Assembly (NCBI GenBank): GCA_009917455.1
Contig: QZDS01000022.1
Span: 25,277-89,276 of the forward strand
Source: a bacterium 1xD8-48
GTDB taxonomy: Bacteria > Bacillota > Clostridia > Lachnospirales > Lachnospiraceae
Direction: 5' to 3'
DNA length: 64,000 nt
The number at the start of each line of letters is the position of its first letter. Position 1 is the first letter of the stretch. The translations under genes were made by a program, and so were the position numbers. The notes under the pieces were generated by a model, which worked only from the letters and a program-made list of their open reading frames with translations, made no database searches and was not told the origin of the DNA. Below, piece after piece: positions 52,022 to 61,106 of this stretch.

Positions 52022-52163
52022 TTGGCACCTCACTTAAGCTCTGAAACTTCATCTGATATGTTTATGTTAAGTATACCATATATCTGCGGTTGAAAAAAGC
52101 CTCTGTAATCCCTTTCTCACGGAAATCAATTTTCGGATTCCGGTGTCCCTTTCAGGCTCATCC

Positions 52164-52192
52164 TTGACAAATACCACCTTTTACCACATAAT
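52164..52192 (+). promoter_or_regulatory. Sigma-A promoter of asnA
   Basis: TTGACA (52164-52169) and CATAAT (52187-52192) with a 17-base spacer, about 34 bases before the asnA start. No T-box structure is seen in the short leader. Confidence 0.7.
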
Positions 52193-52225
52193 GAAAAAAG
52201 ATTTTTTCAGAAAGGACTTTCATAT

Positions 52226-53236
52226 ATGAAACAATGCATCATTCCCGACGATTACAAATCGGCGCTGAATCTCCACGAAACCCAAATTGCAATCAAAACC
52301 GTAAAGGACTTTTTCCAGTCCCTTCTGGCGGAGAGGCTGAACCTTCTGCGGGTATCCGCCCCGCTGTTTGTAGACCCCGCCTCCGGCCTGAACGATAACT
52401 TAAACGGCGTGGAGCGGCCTGTTTCCTTCGGTATCAAAGAGCAGGGAGACGCCGCCGCGGAAATCGTCCATTCCCTTGCAAAGTGGAAACGGTACGCGCT
52501 GAAAAAATACGGTTTTGAGATGGGCGAAGGCCTCTACACCGACATGAGCGCCATACGCCGGGATGAAGAAACCGACAACATCCATTCCATCTATGTGGAC
52601 CAGTGGGACTGGGAAAAAATCATATCCGGACAGCAGCGCAATATCAATACCCTGCAAGATACGGTGCGTATTGTATATAAGGTTCTGCGCAAGACCGAAA
52701 AATATATGTCCATCCGGTATGATTACATAAAGGAAATTCTCCCCGAGGATATCTTTTTCATCACCACCGGGGAGCTGGAGGATTTGTACCCTGACTGCAC
52801 TCCGAAGGAGCGGGAGTACCATATAACAAAAGAAAAAGGCGCGGTCTGTCTGATGCAGATTGGAGACGCCCTGAAATCCGGCAAGCCTCACGACGGCCGT
52901 GCGCCGGATTATGACGACTGGGCATTAAACGCAGATATCCTCGTTTATTATCCCGTGCTTGACATTGCCCTGGAGCTCTCCTCCATGGGTGTGCGGGTAG
53001 ACGCCGCTTCCCTCCAGAGCCAGCTCGAAAAGGCCGGCTGTCCGGAGCGGGCCGCTCTTCCTTTCCAGAAGGCTGTTCTAAACGACGAGCTCCCCTTTAC
53101 CATCGGCGGAGGCATCGGCCAGTCCAGAATCTGTATGTTTTTCTTAAGAAAAGCCCACATCGGCGAAGTACAGTCTTCCCTGTGGCCGCAGTCCGCTCTC
53201 GAAGAGCTTGAAAAAAAAGGCGTCTCCATTTTATAA
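52226..53236 (+). CDS. asnA: Aspartate--ammonia ligase
   Basis: The 336-residue protein is full length for AsnA and has class II tRNA-synthetase-like motifs: RLNLLRVSAPLFVDPASGLNDNLNGVERPVSF, HSLAKWKRYALKKYG, GLYTDMSAIRRDE, SIYVDQWDWEK and the C-terminal GGGIGQSRICMFFL. It makes asparagine from aspartate, ammonia and ATP. AGAAAGGAC precedes the ATG. Its stop codon lies in the loop of a bidirectional terminator. Confidence 0.97.
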   Translation: MKQCIIPDDYKSALNLHETQIAIKTVKDFFQSLLAERLNLLRVSAPLFVDPASGLNDNLNGVERPVSFGIKEQGDAAAEIVHSLAKWKRYALKKYGFEMGEGLYTDMSAIRRDEETDNIHSIYVDQWDWEKIISGQQRNINTLQDTVRIVYKVLRKTEKYMSIRYDYIKEILPEDIFFITTGELEDLYPDCTPKEREYHITKEKGAVCLMQIGDALKSGKPHDGRAPDYDDWALNADILVYYPVLDIALELSSMGVRVDAASLQSQLEKAGCPERAALPFQKAVLNDELPFTIGGGIGQSRICMFFLRKAHIGEVQSSLWPQSALEELEKKGVSIL

Positions 53237-53250
53237 TGGAGACGCTTTGT
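53220..53250. terminator. Bidirectional terminator between asnA and MATE
   Basis: GCGTCTCCATT and AATGGAGACGC form an 11-bp stem with a 4-base loop. On the plus strand TTTGTCTCTT follows; on the minus strand eight Ts follow. It serves both convergent genes. Confidence 0.9.
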
Positions 53251-53253
53251 CTC

Positions 53254-54618
53254 TTATCTTGTCAAATCCTGAACCCATTTATACTTCCGAAACCGTATCA
53301 TCACCCACGGGATTTTCCCCACCTCATCCAGACAGGTACAGGCATAAACCGCAAGCGGCGACCAGTGCAGGACAAACGCTCCCGCAAGCGCCAGCGGAAT
53401 GGCGATTAACCACATACAGACAATCAGGCTGTACATATCAAATAAAGTGTCTCCTCCGCCGTCCAGCACCCCGTTTATCGTGACGGTATTGACGCAGCGC
53501 CCAATCATATAGACGGACATAATTACCATCATCCCGGTAAGATACCCTCTTGCCTGCTCTGTCAGGATAACCATCCGCACCACAAAGGGCGTTACTGCAA
53601 GCACAAGCGCTGTGGACAGAAAACCAATGCCATAGGAAAGATTCTTAAGCTTTTTCCCGTATGCCTTCCCCACCTCAAGACGTCCTGCGCCAAGCTCGTT
53701 TCCCACCATGATTCCGGCTGCGCTGCCGATACCGTTGCACATACAGCAAATCAAATCCCTGACCACCGCTGACACTGAATTTGCCGCAGCGGCATCAGTC
53801 CCCATATGCCCCATGATTGCAGTATAGGAAGTAAACCCGACTCCCCAGCACAGCGAACCGCCCATAAGAGGCAGGCACTGCCTGATAAAATCGGCTTTAA
53901 GCTGCTTCGAAATCCTCATAAACCTGTCAAAGGCCGGACGGATATAAGAGGCTTTCGACGATACGGCAACGCACAAAGCCAGCTCAATAATACGGGAAAT
54001 TGTAGTGGCAAGCGCCGCTCCCCTTGCCTGCATTTTGGGCGCTCCCAGCAGCCCGAATATAAACACCGCATTCAAGATAATATTTAAAATAACCGCGCAG
54101 GAGCTGATTAATGCTCCGGGCTTTACATGCTCCGACACCTTCATTATCGTCAGGTAGCATTGGGAAATCCCCGTCAGCAGATACGACCAGCCGGCAATAC
54201 GCAAATAAGAGCTTCCTATGACAATCAGCGGCGCATCATGTGTGAAAATATGCATCAAAAGCCCCGGCGCCAGTTCACATGCCAGGAAAAAAATGACGGA
54301 CAGGATGCCGCAGAAACGAAGCATCAGATTAAAAATATCCTCCAATGTACGCCTGTCTCCCTTTCCCCAGTACTGCGCGCCAAGAATCGCTCCCGCCCCT
54401 GTAACCGCCATAAGGAACATATTCTGGACAAACTGAATCTGAGTTGCCAGAGAAACCGCCGTCATCTCGTCCTGAGCCACCTTCCCCAGCATCAGCGCGT
54501 CGCCTGCCGCCACCGACGCCAGCATCAGACTCTGGAGAGCAATCGGAAGCGCAAGCCTCGTCAGATTCCTGTAAAATTCTTTTTTGTCAATCAATACTTC
54601 CTGCTTCTTTCCGCTCAT
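53254..54618 (-). CDS. MATE-family efflux transporter
   Basis: ATG 54618 (MSGKKQEVLIDKKEFYRN) follows GAAGGAGGTTCTT, giving 454 residues and twelve membrane segments. The first MatE half begins LALPIALQSLMLASVAAGDALMLGKVAQDEMTAVSLATQ; the second half has an analogous arrangement (CLPLMGGSLCWGVGFTSYTAIMGHMGTDAAAANSV). A different subgroup from the MATE at 11.6 kb. It is followed on the other strand by asnA and preceded by the lyase gene. Confidence 0.93.
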   Translation of the reverse strand: MSGKKQEVLIDKKEFYRNLTRLALPIALQSLMLASVAAGDALMLGKVAQDEMTAVSLATQIQFVQNMFLMAVTGAGAILGAQYWGKGDRRTLEDIFNLMLRFCGILSVIFFLACELAPGLLMHIFTHDAPLIVIGSSYLRIAGWSYLLTGISQCYLTIMKVSEHVKPGALISSCAVILNIILNAVFIFGLLGAPKMQARGAALATTISRIIELALCVAVSSKASYIRPAFDRFMRISKQLKADFIRQCLPLMGGSLCWGVGFTSYTAIMGHMGTDAAAANSVSAVVRDLICCMCNGIGSAAGIMVGNELGAGRLEVGKAYGKKLKNLSYGIGFLSTALVLAVTPFVVRMVILTEQARGYLTGMMVIMSVYMIGRCVNTVTINGVLDGGGDTLFDMYSLIVCMWLIAIPLALAGAFVLHWSPLAVYACTCLDEVGKIPWVMIRFRKYKWVQDLTR

Positions 54619-54700
54619 AAGAACCTCCTTCATTTGTAAAAAGCTTTGACCGGCGCAAATTTATCGACCCGCGGCATTCCGCGAACAGCAATCCGTTCAT

Positions 54701-55906
54701 TCACCTTGCGCAAGCTCCCTTCTGCTGCAGATTCACCCGGTAAATACAGGGCGTTCCCTCCTTGTCCGAAACAAAAATCACATATTTCCCGTCTTCCGTA
54801 AAGCAGGGATGGGGATGGGAGTCCTGCGGGTTTCCGTATGCCGCGCTCCAGGAAGTTCCATGATAACACAGCCTTTGCTCGCTGCGCCCCTCCACGTCAA
54901 CCAGATAGATAAAATCGTTCCGCACCTCTTCCGGCTTCCCTTTATCCGCTTCGCATGGTTTTTCGCTGTCCAGCAGATGAATCGGCACATCGCTGCCCTG
55001 AGCGTCCCCGACCATATAGCGGTTCTGCCTGTCACAGATAAAATGCGCGTAGGGCGAACAGCGCATCCATATTTCCTCCTTCATGGTATCCGGATTAATC
55101 ATGCGTATATCCTCTATTTTCTCCCCCGTAGTCTCACGGTACACAAAGGCCAGCCTGGAACCGTCCGGCAGCCAGAATTCGTGAGTCAGTATCAAATCAT
55201 CCGGCTGCTCCCGGCAACGGCGGTAACGGCTTCCATCGCTCTGTATCAGCCAGAGTCGTGCATCAATCAAATCATATGGTCCCTCATGACAAAACATAAT
55301 CGTATCCGGGTCACCCGGACGGATTTGGACATGGCCAAACCAACAGTTCTCTTCTACCAGCGTACGGGAAGCCCCCGAAACCAAATCTATATAAACAATC
55401 CTGCAGCGCGGCTTCGCCAGACAGGTCTTCGCAAAAAAATCCCATCCGGCGCCCTTCTCCCTTTTTGGAAGGGTTTCCTCCAACGTTTCAATCACCGCAA
55501 GATAATGGTCGTCGTCGCTTACCGTCCAGCTGTCGCCCGTCCACCCTTCCGTAATCCGATAGACACACTCCCTTTTAAGGCCGGGCATCTCCAGCCTCCA
55601 GATTACCTTTTCCTGCCGATAATAAATATACTTATCATTCGTGGATATGATTCCGCCGTAATCATCCAATCCGCCGCCGCAGGTCAGCTGCACAGCCTCC
55701 CCGGTCTCCATATCCATCAGGTATAGCTGTCTCTCCCCGTGCTCAGCGCAGTACAACAGCTTCTTTCCGTCAGCCGTGCTCATCCTGTTGTAAAAATACA
55801 TATGATGGCTCACATGCCCCGGCTCTGTCAGACGCTCTACCTCCACGCCGGTATGTATATCCCGATATGCTGTAAATCTATTCTGTATTCTGTCTCCGAT
55901 TGCCAT
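54701..55906 (-). CDS. Oligogalacturonate lyase, PL22-like
   Basis: The 401-residue protein has a seven-bladed beta-propeller pattern and the PL22 signature HVQIRPGDPDTIMFCHEGPYDLIDARLWLI, followed by LTHEFWLPDGSRLAFVYRE and CYHGTSWSAAYGNPQDSHPHPCF, where His residues bind the catalytic metal. No signal peptide, so it cleaves unsaturated pectin oligomers in the cytosol to 4-deoxy-L-threo-5-hexosulose uronate. It is 83 bp upstream of the MATE gene on the same strand. Supports pectin catabolism in this organism. Confidence 0.9.
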   Translation of the reverse strand: MAIGDRIQNRFTAYRDIHTGVEVERLTEPGHVSHHMYFYNRMSTADGKKLLYCAEHGERQLYLMDMETGEAVQLTCGGGLDDYGGIISTNDKYIYYRQEKVIWRLEMPGLKRECVYRITEGWTGDSWTVSDDDHYLAVIETLEETLPKREKGAGWDFFAKTCLAKPRCRIVYIDLVSGASRTLVEENCWFGHVQIRPGDPDTIMFCHEGPYDLIDARLWLIQSDGSRYRRCREQPDDLILTHEFWLPDGSRLAFVYRETTGEKIEDIRMINPDTMKEEIWMRCSPYAHFICDRQNRYMVGDAQGSDVPIHLLDSEKPCEADKGKPEEVRNDFIYLVDVEGRSEQRLCYHGTSWSAAYGNPQDSHPHPCFTEDGKYVIFVSDKEGTPCIYRVNLQQKGACAR

Positions 55907-55948
55907 ACGCCAAATATCTCCTTCCCGCTCCCATCCGGTTGTTTCTGA

Positions 55949-56279
55949 AAATATATCCTGTTTACTATGATATCTGATATTTCACAAAATGCAAGTTTCT
56001 TTATGAGCAAGACCATAGAACGTTTTTTATCGAAATGGTTCTTACAGCCCCATACCCGACTTTGTTCCCCAATGTCAACTATTCCTTTTCTTCCATCAGC
56101 CCTTCTCCTTTCAGCGCTTTATATGCTCTATACGTAATTATCATAATACTTATAAAACAAAATATCTGCAGGCTTTAGAAGGCTATTTTATTTAGAATCG
56201 TAAGATTTTTATCTTGTAATTTGGTATTTGGACTGCTACGAACATATAATTACGGCAATCAGAGAGTACTCAAATACCT
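55949..56279. other. Intergenic region between PL22 and an AraC fragment
   Basis: No gene. It holds divergent promoters presumably; nothing further can be assigned with confidence. Confidence 0.4.
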
Positions 56280-56660
56280 ATGCGCCCTGTCTCCTTCAAT
56301 ATGGAAATGCTCACAGATTTACAGGATATTGCTCTGTCTGACAGAACGAATACTCTCCCCATAAGCTTCTTCCACTCCGATACAGAGGCAGATATCTTCA
56401 TTAACTGCCACAATTCCGTTATGAATAATTTCATCCACGCCCATGATTTCTTTGAAATGATTTATATGTGCAAAGGAGATATTCTGAATTGGGTGGATGA
56501 CCGCAAGGATTTTGTAATAAATGTGATGCTTCCTCCGGAGACCTTCAGGCGCACCTTTCACTCCACCATGCACCAGAACAGACAATCAGACGAGCTTTTT
56601 CACAATTTTGCATTATCTCCTGACAGCAGAGCCAATTATATGACCTTCCACAACACATAA
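56280..56660 (+). pseudogene. AraC-family regulator, N-terminal fragment
   Basis: The frame reads the cupin-type sensor region of an AraC regulator (FFHSDTEADIFINCHNSVMNNFIHAHDFFEMIYMCKGDILNWVDD), then jumps to an unrelated tail and stops; the rest of the cupin and the whole HTH are missing. It faces away from PL22, so it may have been that gene's regulator (inference). Confidence 0.6.
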
Positions 56661-56856
56661 GCGAGAATAGATACGACTTCGGCTTGACGGTTTTTACTGT
56701 AATACTTCCCGCTTTGCAGGAAAATCGTAAGAAAGTCCGCAGAAAAACAGTTGAATACCGTGTGAGCGAACAAGGAAACGGCGCTTTTGCTTTTGGTAGA
56801 ATGATGATGTCAAGGCAAGAGCGCCTTTATTTTGCAAACGGGAAAGGAGTTTTCAC

Positions 56857-57750
56857 ATGGAATTGCTAATCGACTATGTTTCCAGGCAGTTTAAGGACAA
56901 AATAGCCGTCAACGACATCAGCCTGGAGTTAACGCCGGGGGTATGGGGCCTGCTAGGGGCCAACGGAGCGGGTAAGACTACCCTCATGCGGATGATTGCC
57001 GGAATTATGCAGCCCACCTCAGGCAGGGTGGTGTATGACGGCGTTCCCATCCAGACGCTGGGGGAACAGTATCGTGACATTTTGGGCTATCTGCCCCAGG
57101 AGTTCGGCTTTTATCAGGAGTTTACAGTGAAAGACTATCTGGCATACGTTGCCGCGTTGAAAGGGCTTCCCAAACGGCAGGGCTGGCGAAAAATACATGA
57201 ATTGCTGGAACGAGTTTCTCTGCCGGATGCCTGCAACAGAAAAATCTCCACGCTCTCCGGCGGCATGAGGCGTCGGGTAGGGATTGCCCAGGCGTTGCTG
57301 AACGACCCGGAGGTTTTGATTTTGGACGAGCCAACCGGGGGCCTTGACCCTGGGGAGCGGGTACGTTTCCGCAACCTGCTTTCGGAGTTTGCCCATGACC
57401 GGATTGTGCTGATCTCCACCCACATCGTTCCCGACGTGGAGTATATCGCCACCTGCCACGCCATCATTAAGGGCGGCAAGCTACTGGCGACAGGGACAAC
57501 GGAGGAACTTGTCAAACTGGTGGAAGACAGGGTGTGGAGTTGCACGATTCCGGCGGATGCTGTGCCGGAATACGAAAGCAGGCTTCAAATCATCAGCCTG
57601 CGAAATGAGAATGACGGCAGCGTTTCTATCCGTTATCTGGCTGAAAAGCCCTGCAACGCACATTCTGTTGCCGTTGCTTCCCGCCTGGAGGACTTGTATT
57701 TGTGGCTGTTCCCGGAAAGCAGCGGCGAGGGTGATAGGAGGTATCATTAA
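56857..57750 (+). CDS. ABC transporter ATP-binding protein (BcrA/YhcH type)
   Basis: The 297-residue ATPase is complete: Walker A GANGAGKTT, Q-loop LPQEFG, signature LSGGMRRRVGIAQALL, Walker B LILDEPTGGLDP and H-loop STHIVPD, plus a C-terminal extension of about 70 residues. AAAGGAG precedes the ATG at 56857. It directly abuts the permease gene (TAA then ATG). The pair forms an efflux ABC transporter, perhaps for a lipid or peptide. Confidence 0.93.
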   Translation: MELLIDYVSRQFKDKIAVNDISLELTPGVWGLLGANGAGKTTLMRMIAGIMQPTSGRVVYDGVPIQTLGEQYRDILGYLPQEFGFYQEFTVKDYLAYVAALKGLPKRQGWRKIHELLERVSLPDACNRKISTLSGGMRRRVGIAQALLNDPEVLILDEPTGGLDPGERVRFRNLLSEFAHDRIVLISTHIVPDVEYIATCHAIIKGGKLLATGTTEELVKLVEDRVWSCTIPADAVPEYESRLQIISLRNENDGSVSIRYLAEKPCNAHSVAVASRLEDLYLWLFPESSGEGDRRYH

Positions 57751-58998
57751 ATGAGGATTTTTCATTTGGAATTGAAACGAATTTTGAAATCAAGACTTAC
57801 CTGTATTTTACTGGTGCTGGCCCTGCTGCTCTCCGCTTTGCTAGCCTATTTGCCTACCACCTATTGTTACAGCAATTATATAGACGAGGCCGGAAACGAA
57901 ATTAATTTAACCGGGCTGGCCTCCATCTCCTACGAAAAGGAGCGTCAGGCGGATGCCAGCGGCATTGTCACTCCTGAGCGGGTGCGGGAGGCCGTAGAAA
58001 TCTATCAAGCCTGTCTCACGTCCTACGACGTTGCGGAGTCCTATGACCTGCCGGAGGGCGTCTATGAGAAAGAGATTCTCCCCATCGCTCCCCTGCTCCA
58101 CGGCGTCAAGGAGGCATTTGCCGACCCGGATACCGGCATGGCGCCAACCATCATGGAGATCGACCCGAAGCAAATCGACGATTACTATTCCGTCTGTGAA
58201 ACTCGAATTGCCTCTCTGATGGCGATGGAGCAACCGAACAGCCCCGCCGCCCGGCGCAAGGCTGTGGAGATGTATCAGGGAGTGGAAATGCCCTTTGAGG
58301 TTTATCCCGGTATGAGTTCCACCATCACAGACTATCAGAATATCATGGGATTTCTGGTTCTGTTATTCTGTGTAGTGCTTGCCGCCCCGGTATTCTCCGC
58401 CGGTTATCAGTCAGGAGCGGACGATATTCTGCGCTGCACCCGATACGGCAGGGTCAATCTGGGCATTGCAAAACTGCTGGCTGCTCTTTTTATCAGCGGG
58501 TTGTCATTTATCATTTGTGCCGCTGTGTTCATTCTGGTAGCAGACAGCTTGTTTGGCTGGGAGTGTACCAGGACCTCCATTCAAATGCTGTACTCTATTG
58601 TGACTTTGGCAGACATGAACATAGGAGAACTGCAATGCCTTTTTGCCGTTGCCGGACTGCTCTCTGTTTTGGCCTCAGTGAGTTTTACCTTGTTTCTTTC
58701 CGCAAAGTGTAAAAGCACAGTGGCTTCTCTCGCCTCGGCGCTGGTGTTTTGCATTGCACCATTGGTAATCACTATGACAGTACCGGGTGCGCTGTCTGCC
58801 TGGCTGTGCAGTATCCTTCCAGCAAGCGGAACCAGTATCCAGGCAAGCGTTCTCTATGCTATCACTGACTTCCAATTTCTGAACTTGGGAGGGCTGGCAA
58901 TCTGGACACCTTATGCCATGATCGGAGCCTGCGTTATTGAAATACCGCTATTTGCGTTCCTGGCTGTTCGCTCCTATTGTAAGCATACTGCGAAATGA
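57751..58998 (+). CDS. ABC-2-type permease
   Basis: The 415-residue protein has a first membrane helix (LTCILLVLALLLSALLAYLPTTYC), a large extracellular domain (residues about 40-190), then five to six helices (NIMGFLVLLFCVVLAAPVFSAGYQ; FISGLSFIICAAVFILV). It begins one base after the ATPase stop. Function follows that gene. The large extracellular loop is unlike simple bacteriocin-immunity permeases. Confidence 0.88.
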   Translation: MRIFHLELKRILKSRLTCILLVLALLLSALLAYLPTTYCYSNYIDEAGNEINLTGLASISYEKERQADASGIVTPERVREAVEIYQACLTSYDVAESYDLPEGVYEKEILPIAPLLHGVKEAFADPDTGMAPTIMEIDPKQIDDYYSVCETRIASLMAMEQPNSPAARRKAVEMYQGVEMPFEVYPGMSSTITDYQNIMGFLVLLFCVVLAAPVFSAGYQSGADDILRCTRYGRVNLGIAKLLAALFISGLSFIICAAVFILVADSLFGWECTRTSIQMLYSIVTLADMNIGELQCLFAVAGLLSVLASVSFTLFLSAKCKSTVASLASALVFCIAPLVITMTVPGALSAWLCSILPASGTSIQASVLYAITDFQFLNLGGLAIWTPYAMIGACVIEIPLFAFLAVRSYCKHTAK

Positions 58999-59099
58999 TT
59001 TTGTCCTGAATACTCAAAATAGCTGCCACACGACGGCAAAAGAAAAAAGCTGTCGTGCGGCAGTTAAAAATATATTGATTTAGAGAACGTGAATTTTTT

Positions 59100-59870
59100 C
59101 TATATCTTAATCATCCATTGGGCTATCGAATTGATAATTGATACGGGAAGCAACTTAGCAGAAAGAACGAGCAGCTTATTGTAAAGACCAGCAGTAACCA
59201 CACGTTTCCCCTTTTGCAGGTTGCTGTAGCCAATAGCAGCCACAGCCTCTGGCTGCATCACAAAAAATTTGAAAAGCAGAGTGTTATTGATATTCGCTTT
59301 TTCTGCAAATAGGGTTTTGGTTGCACCTGGGCAAAGACAAGTTACTGTAACACCAGTGCCTTTTAGTTCCTGGTAAAGTCCATTAGAGAAAGAGAGGACA
59401 TAGGCTTTTGTCGCAGCATAAACCGCATCATAGGGGCATGGCATATAGGAGCCGGTAGACCCAATGTTCAGAATACGTCCATACCCACGTTTTATCATTC
59501 CCGGTAAAAATGATTTCGTTAAGGCAGTCAATGCTTTGATATGGACTTGTATCATATCAAGCTCTTTTGAAAGATTGGTATTTATAAAACATCCCGCTTC
59601 ATTAAAGCCAGCATTGTTTACAAGAACATCAACAGACAGGCTCCAACTGCGGATTTTCTCCATAATCATATCCACTGCATCGCCTTCTGCTAAATCACAG
59701 GAAATATATTCAACCGAAACTTGATAGCGTGATTGCAGGTCTATTTGCTGCTCCTGGAGTTTGTCCCTGTTTCTTGACACAAGGATTATGTTGTTCCCCA
59801 TACTGGCAAATTTCCCGGCAAATGCTTTTCCAATTCCACTGGTGGTTCCAGTGATTAAAACTGTATCCAT
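59100..59870 (-). CDS. Short-chain dehydrogenase/reductase
   Basis: ATG 59870 (MDTVLITGTTSGIG) lies two bases after the MerR stop, giving 256 residues; the longer frame to 59906 overlaps MerR. The cofactor motif TGTTSGIG, NNAG (VLVNNAGFNEAG), the catalytic Ser region (ILNIGSTGSYMP) and the catalytic pair YAATK are present. Classical SDR of the YqjQ/DltE-like group; substrate unknown. Co-transcribed with the MerR gene. Confidence 0.93.
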   Translation of the reverse strand: MDTVLITGTTSGIGKAFAGKFASMGNNIILVSRNRDKLQEQQIDLQSRYQVSVEYISCDLAEGDAVDMIMEKIRSWSLSVDVLVNNAGFNEAGCFINTNLSKELDMIQVHIKALTALTKSFLPGMIKRGYGRILNIGSTGSYMPCPYDAVYAATKAYVLSFSNGLYQELKGTGVTVTCLCPGATKTLFAEKANINNTLLFKFFVMQPEAVAAIGYSNLQKGKRVVTAGLYNKLLVLSAKLLPVSIINSIAQWMIKI

Positions 59871-59872
59871 CT

Positions 59873-60295
59873 CTAACTTTCTCCCTTGCTCCTGAACAAA
59901 TTCCATTCTTCAAGATATGTCAAATCTTGTGCAGACGGCGATTGCAGGAGTTCTTCGTAAAATGCCAGTTTCTTCTCTGTCAACGCCAAAGCGTTTTGTA
60001 AATTTGCCATTTGACTATGGAGATTGTCAATGTACTCTTGCACCATAAGGCGGCGTTGTGAAATAGTTTTTCCGCCCTGCGTCAGTAGTAGAATATACTC
60101 GCGGATAGACCGAATGGGTACATTAGCCATGCGTAGGCACTGCACCATCTTTATCCACTCAATATCCGTGTCAGAGTATCGCCTATACCTTTGTTCTGTT
60201 CTTTCAATCGCCGGAAGTATCTGTTCCTTTTCGTAGTAACGGAGAGTTGCGGTGGTAAGTCCGGTCATCTCCGCTGCGTCTTTTGCCGTATACAT
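59873..60295 (-). CDS. MerR-family transcriptional regulator
   Basis: ATG 60295 (MYTAKDAAEMTGLTTATLRYYEKEQIL) follows AAAGGCGGATTTGAA and gives 140 residues. The winged HTH is followed by a dimerisation coiled coil (MVQEYIDNLHSQMANLQNALALTEKKLAFYEELL). No metal-binding Cys cluster is present, so a small-molecule or redox ligand is more likely. It precedes the SDR gene by two bases. Confidence 0.93.
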   Translation of the reverse strand: MYTAKDAAEMTGLTTATLRYYEKEQILPAIERTEQRYRRYSDTDIEWIKMVQCLRMANVPIRSIREYILLLTQGGKTISQRRLMVQEYIDNLHSQMANLQNALALTEKKLAFYEELLQSPSAQDLTYLEEWNLFRSKGES

Positions 60296-60549
60296 TTCAA
60301 ATCCGCCTTTCATCATTTAGGATAAACTATAAAGTGCGCTTCAAAGCAAGATAAAATTATACCATCGGGCAAAATTTTTTGAAGGGACAAACTGTGAATA
60401 AAGCAAGTAAAATCCCGACGCTGCCAATGCTCATATACGGTAAAGTATCAGGCTATTTTCAGAAAAGTTTGGATTATATAAGTTTGGATTTGTGGAAATG
60501 TGCATAACTCCCCATTCCACTTATCTTAATATCCTTTTAGGCATAAGTA

Positions 60550-60990
60550 TTAATCTGGCTTATGCTCAATACGGTGATAATCGGATATGATGTTTCCTAA
60601 TGTGATGCTTTCTAAACTTTGGCATAGGTCATTTCTTATTTTCTCATAAGAGCAGTCCAATACATTATGGATATTTTTTCCTATGGGGCATAGCTGTGAA
60701 GGCAGTGAATGAATGCCTATAAGTTTGGAACCAAAGGCTGGCTCTATCGCTTTACATATACGGTATAAGGTCACTTCATCCGGCGGACAGTTCAGTGTTG
60801 TTCCGCCTGTCCCGAATTTTACAGATATTATGCCATCCTTTTTCAATGAACTTATAATATTGCGGATTGTGACAGGATTGATCCCGGTTGATAACGCCAG
60901 AAGTTCACTGGTTACCTTCTGCTTATCCCCATATTCATAAATAAAAATAAGGCAATGAATCGCAACCGAACATTTTGTACTGATATGCAT
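60550..60990 (-). CDS. Rrf2-family regulator
   Basis: ATG 60990 (MHISTKCSVAIHCLIFIYEYG) follows GGAAAGGAGTAATGTC, giving 146 residues. The winged helix (LALSTGINPVTIRNIISSLKKDGIISVKFG) is typical of Rrf2. Three Cys follow (RICKAI, SQLCPIG, LDCSYE), so an Fe-S cluster or redox sensing is possible. It is divergent from the flavodoxin/ferredoxin gene, whose promoter carries an 8-bp inverted repeat, the probable operator. Confidence 0.9.
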   Translation of the reverse strand: MHISTKCSVAIHCLIFIYEYGDKQKVTSELLALSTGINPVTIRNIISSLKKDGIISVKFGTGGTTLNCPPDEVTLYRICKAIEPAFGSKLIGIHSLPSQLCPIGKNIHNVLDCSYEKIRNDLCQSLESITLGNIISDYHRIEHKPD

Positions 60991-61044
60991 GACATTACTC
61001 CTTTCCACGTTAGATTGTAGCATATATTTTTATTACTGTAAATC

Positions 61045-61073
61045 TTGACGCTACACCATACGTCTGTTATAAT
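61045..61073 (+). promoter_or_regulatory. Promoter of the EFR1-like gene
   Basis: TTGACG and TATAAT separated by 17 bases, 33 bases before the start at 61107. Confidence 0.75.
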
Positions 61074-61079
61074 GGTGTA
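61052..61079. promoter_or_regulatory. 8-bp inverted repeat over the -10, likely Rrf2 operator
   Basis: TACACCAT (61052-61059) and ATGGTGTA (61072-61079) are exact complements with a 12-base spacer and cover the promoter spacer and -10 box. The adjacent divergent gene encodes an Rrf2 regulator. Confidence 0.6.
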
Positions 61080-61106
61080 AATTTTAGTTTTACAGGAGGA
61101 TTAAGC

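Noticed and set aside
52034..52225. T-box or asparagine-responsive leader before asnA
   Set aside because: The leader from the promoter is only about 30 bases and shows no T-box sequence or antiterminator.
54809..55726. Plus-strand 305-codon frame
   Set aside because: Antisense to the PL22 gene, which carries a strong signature.
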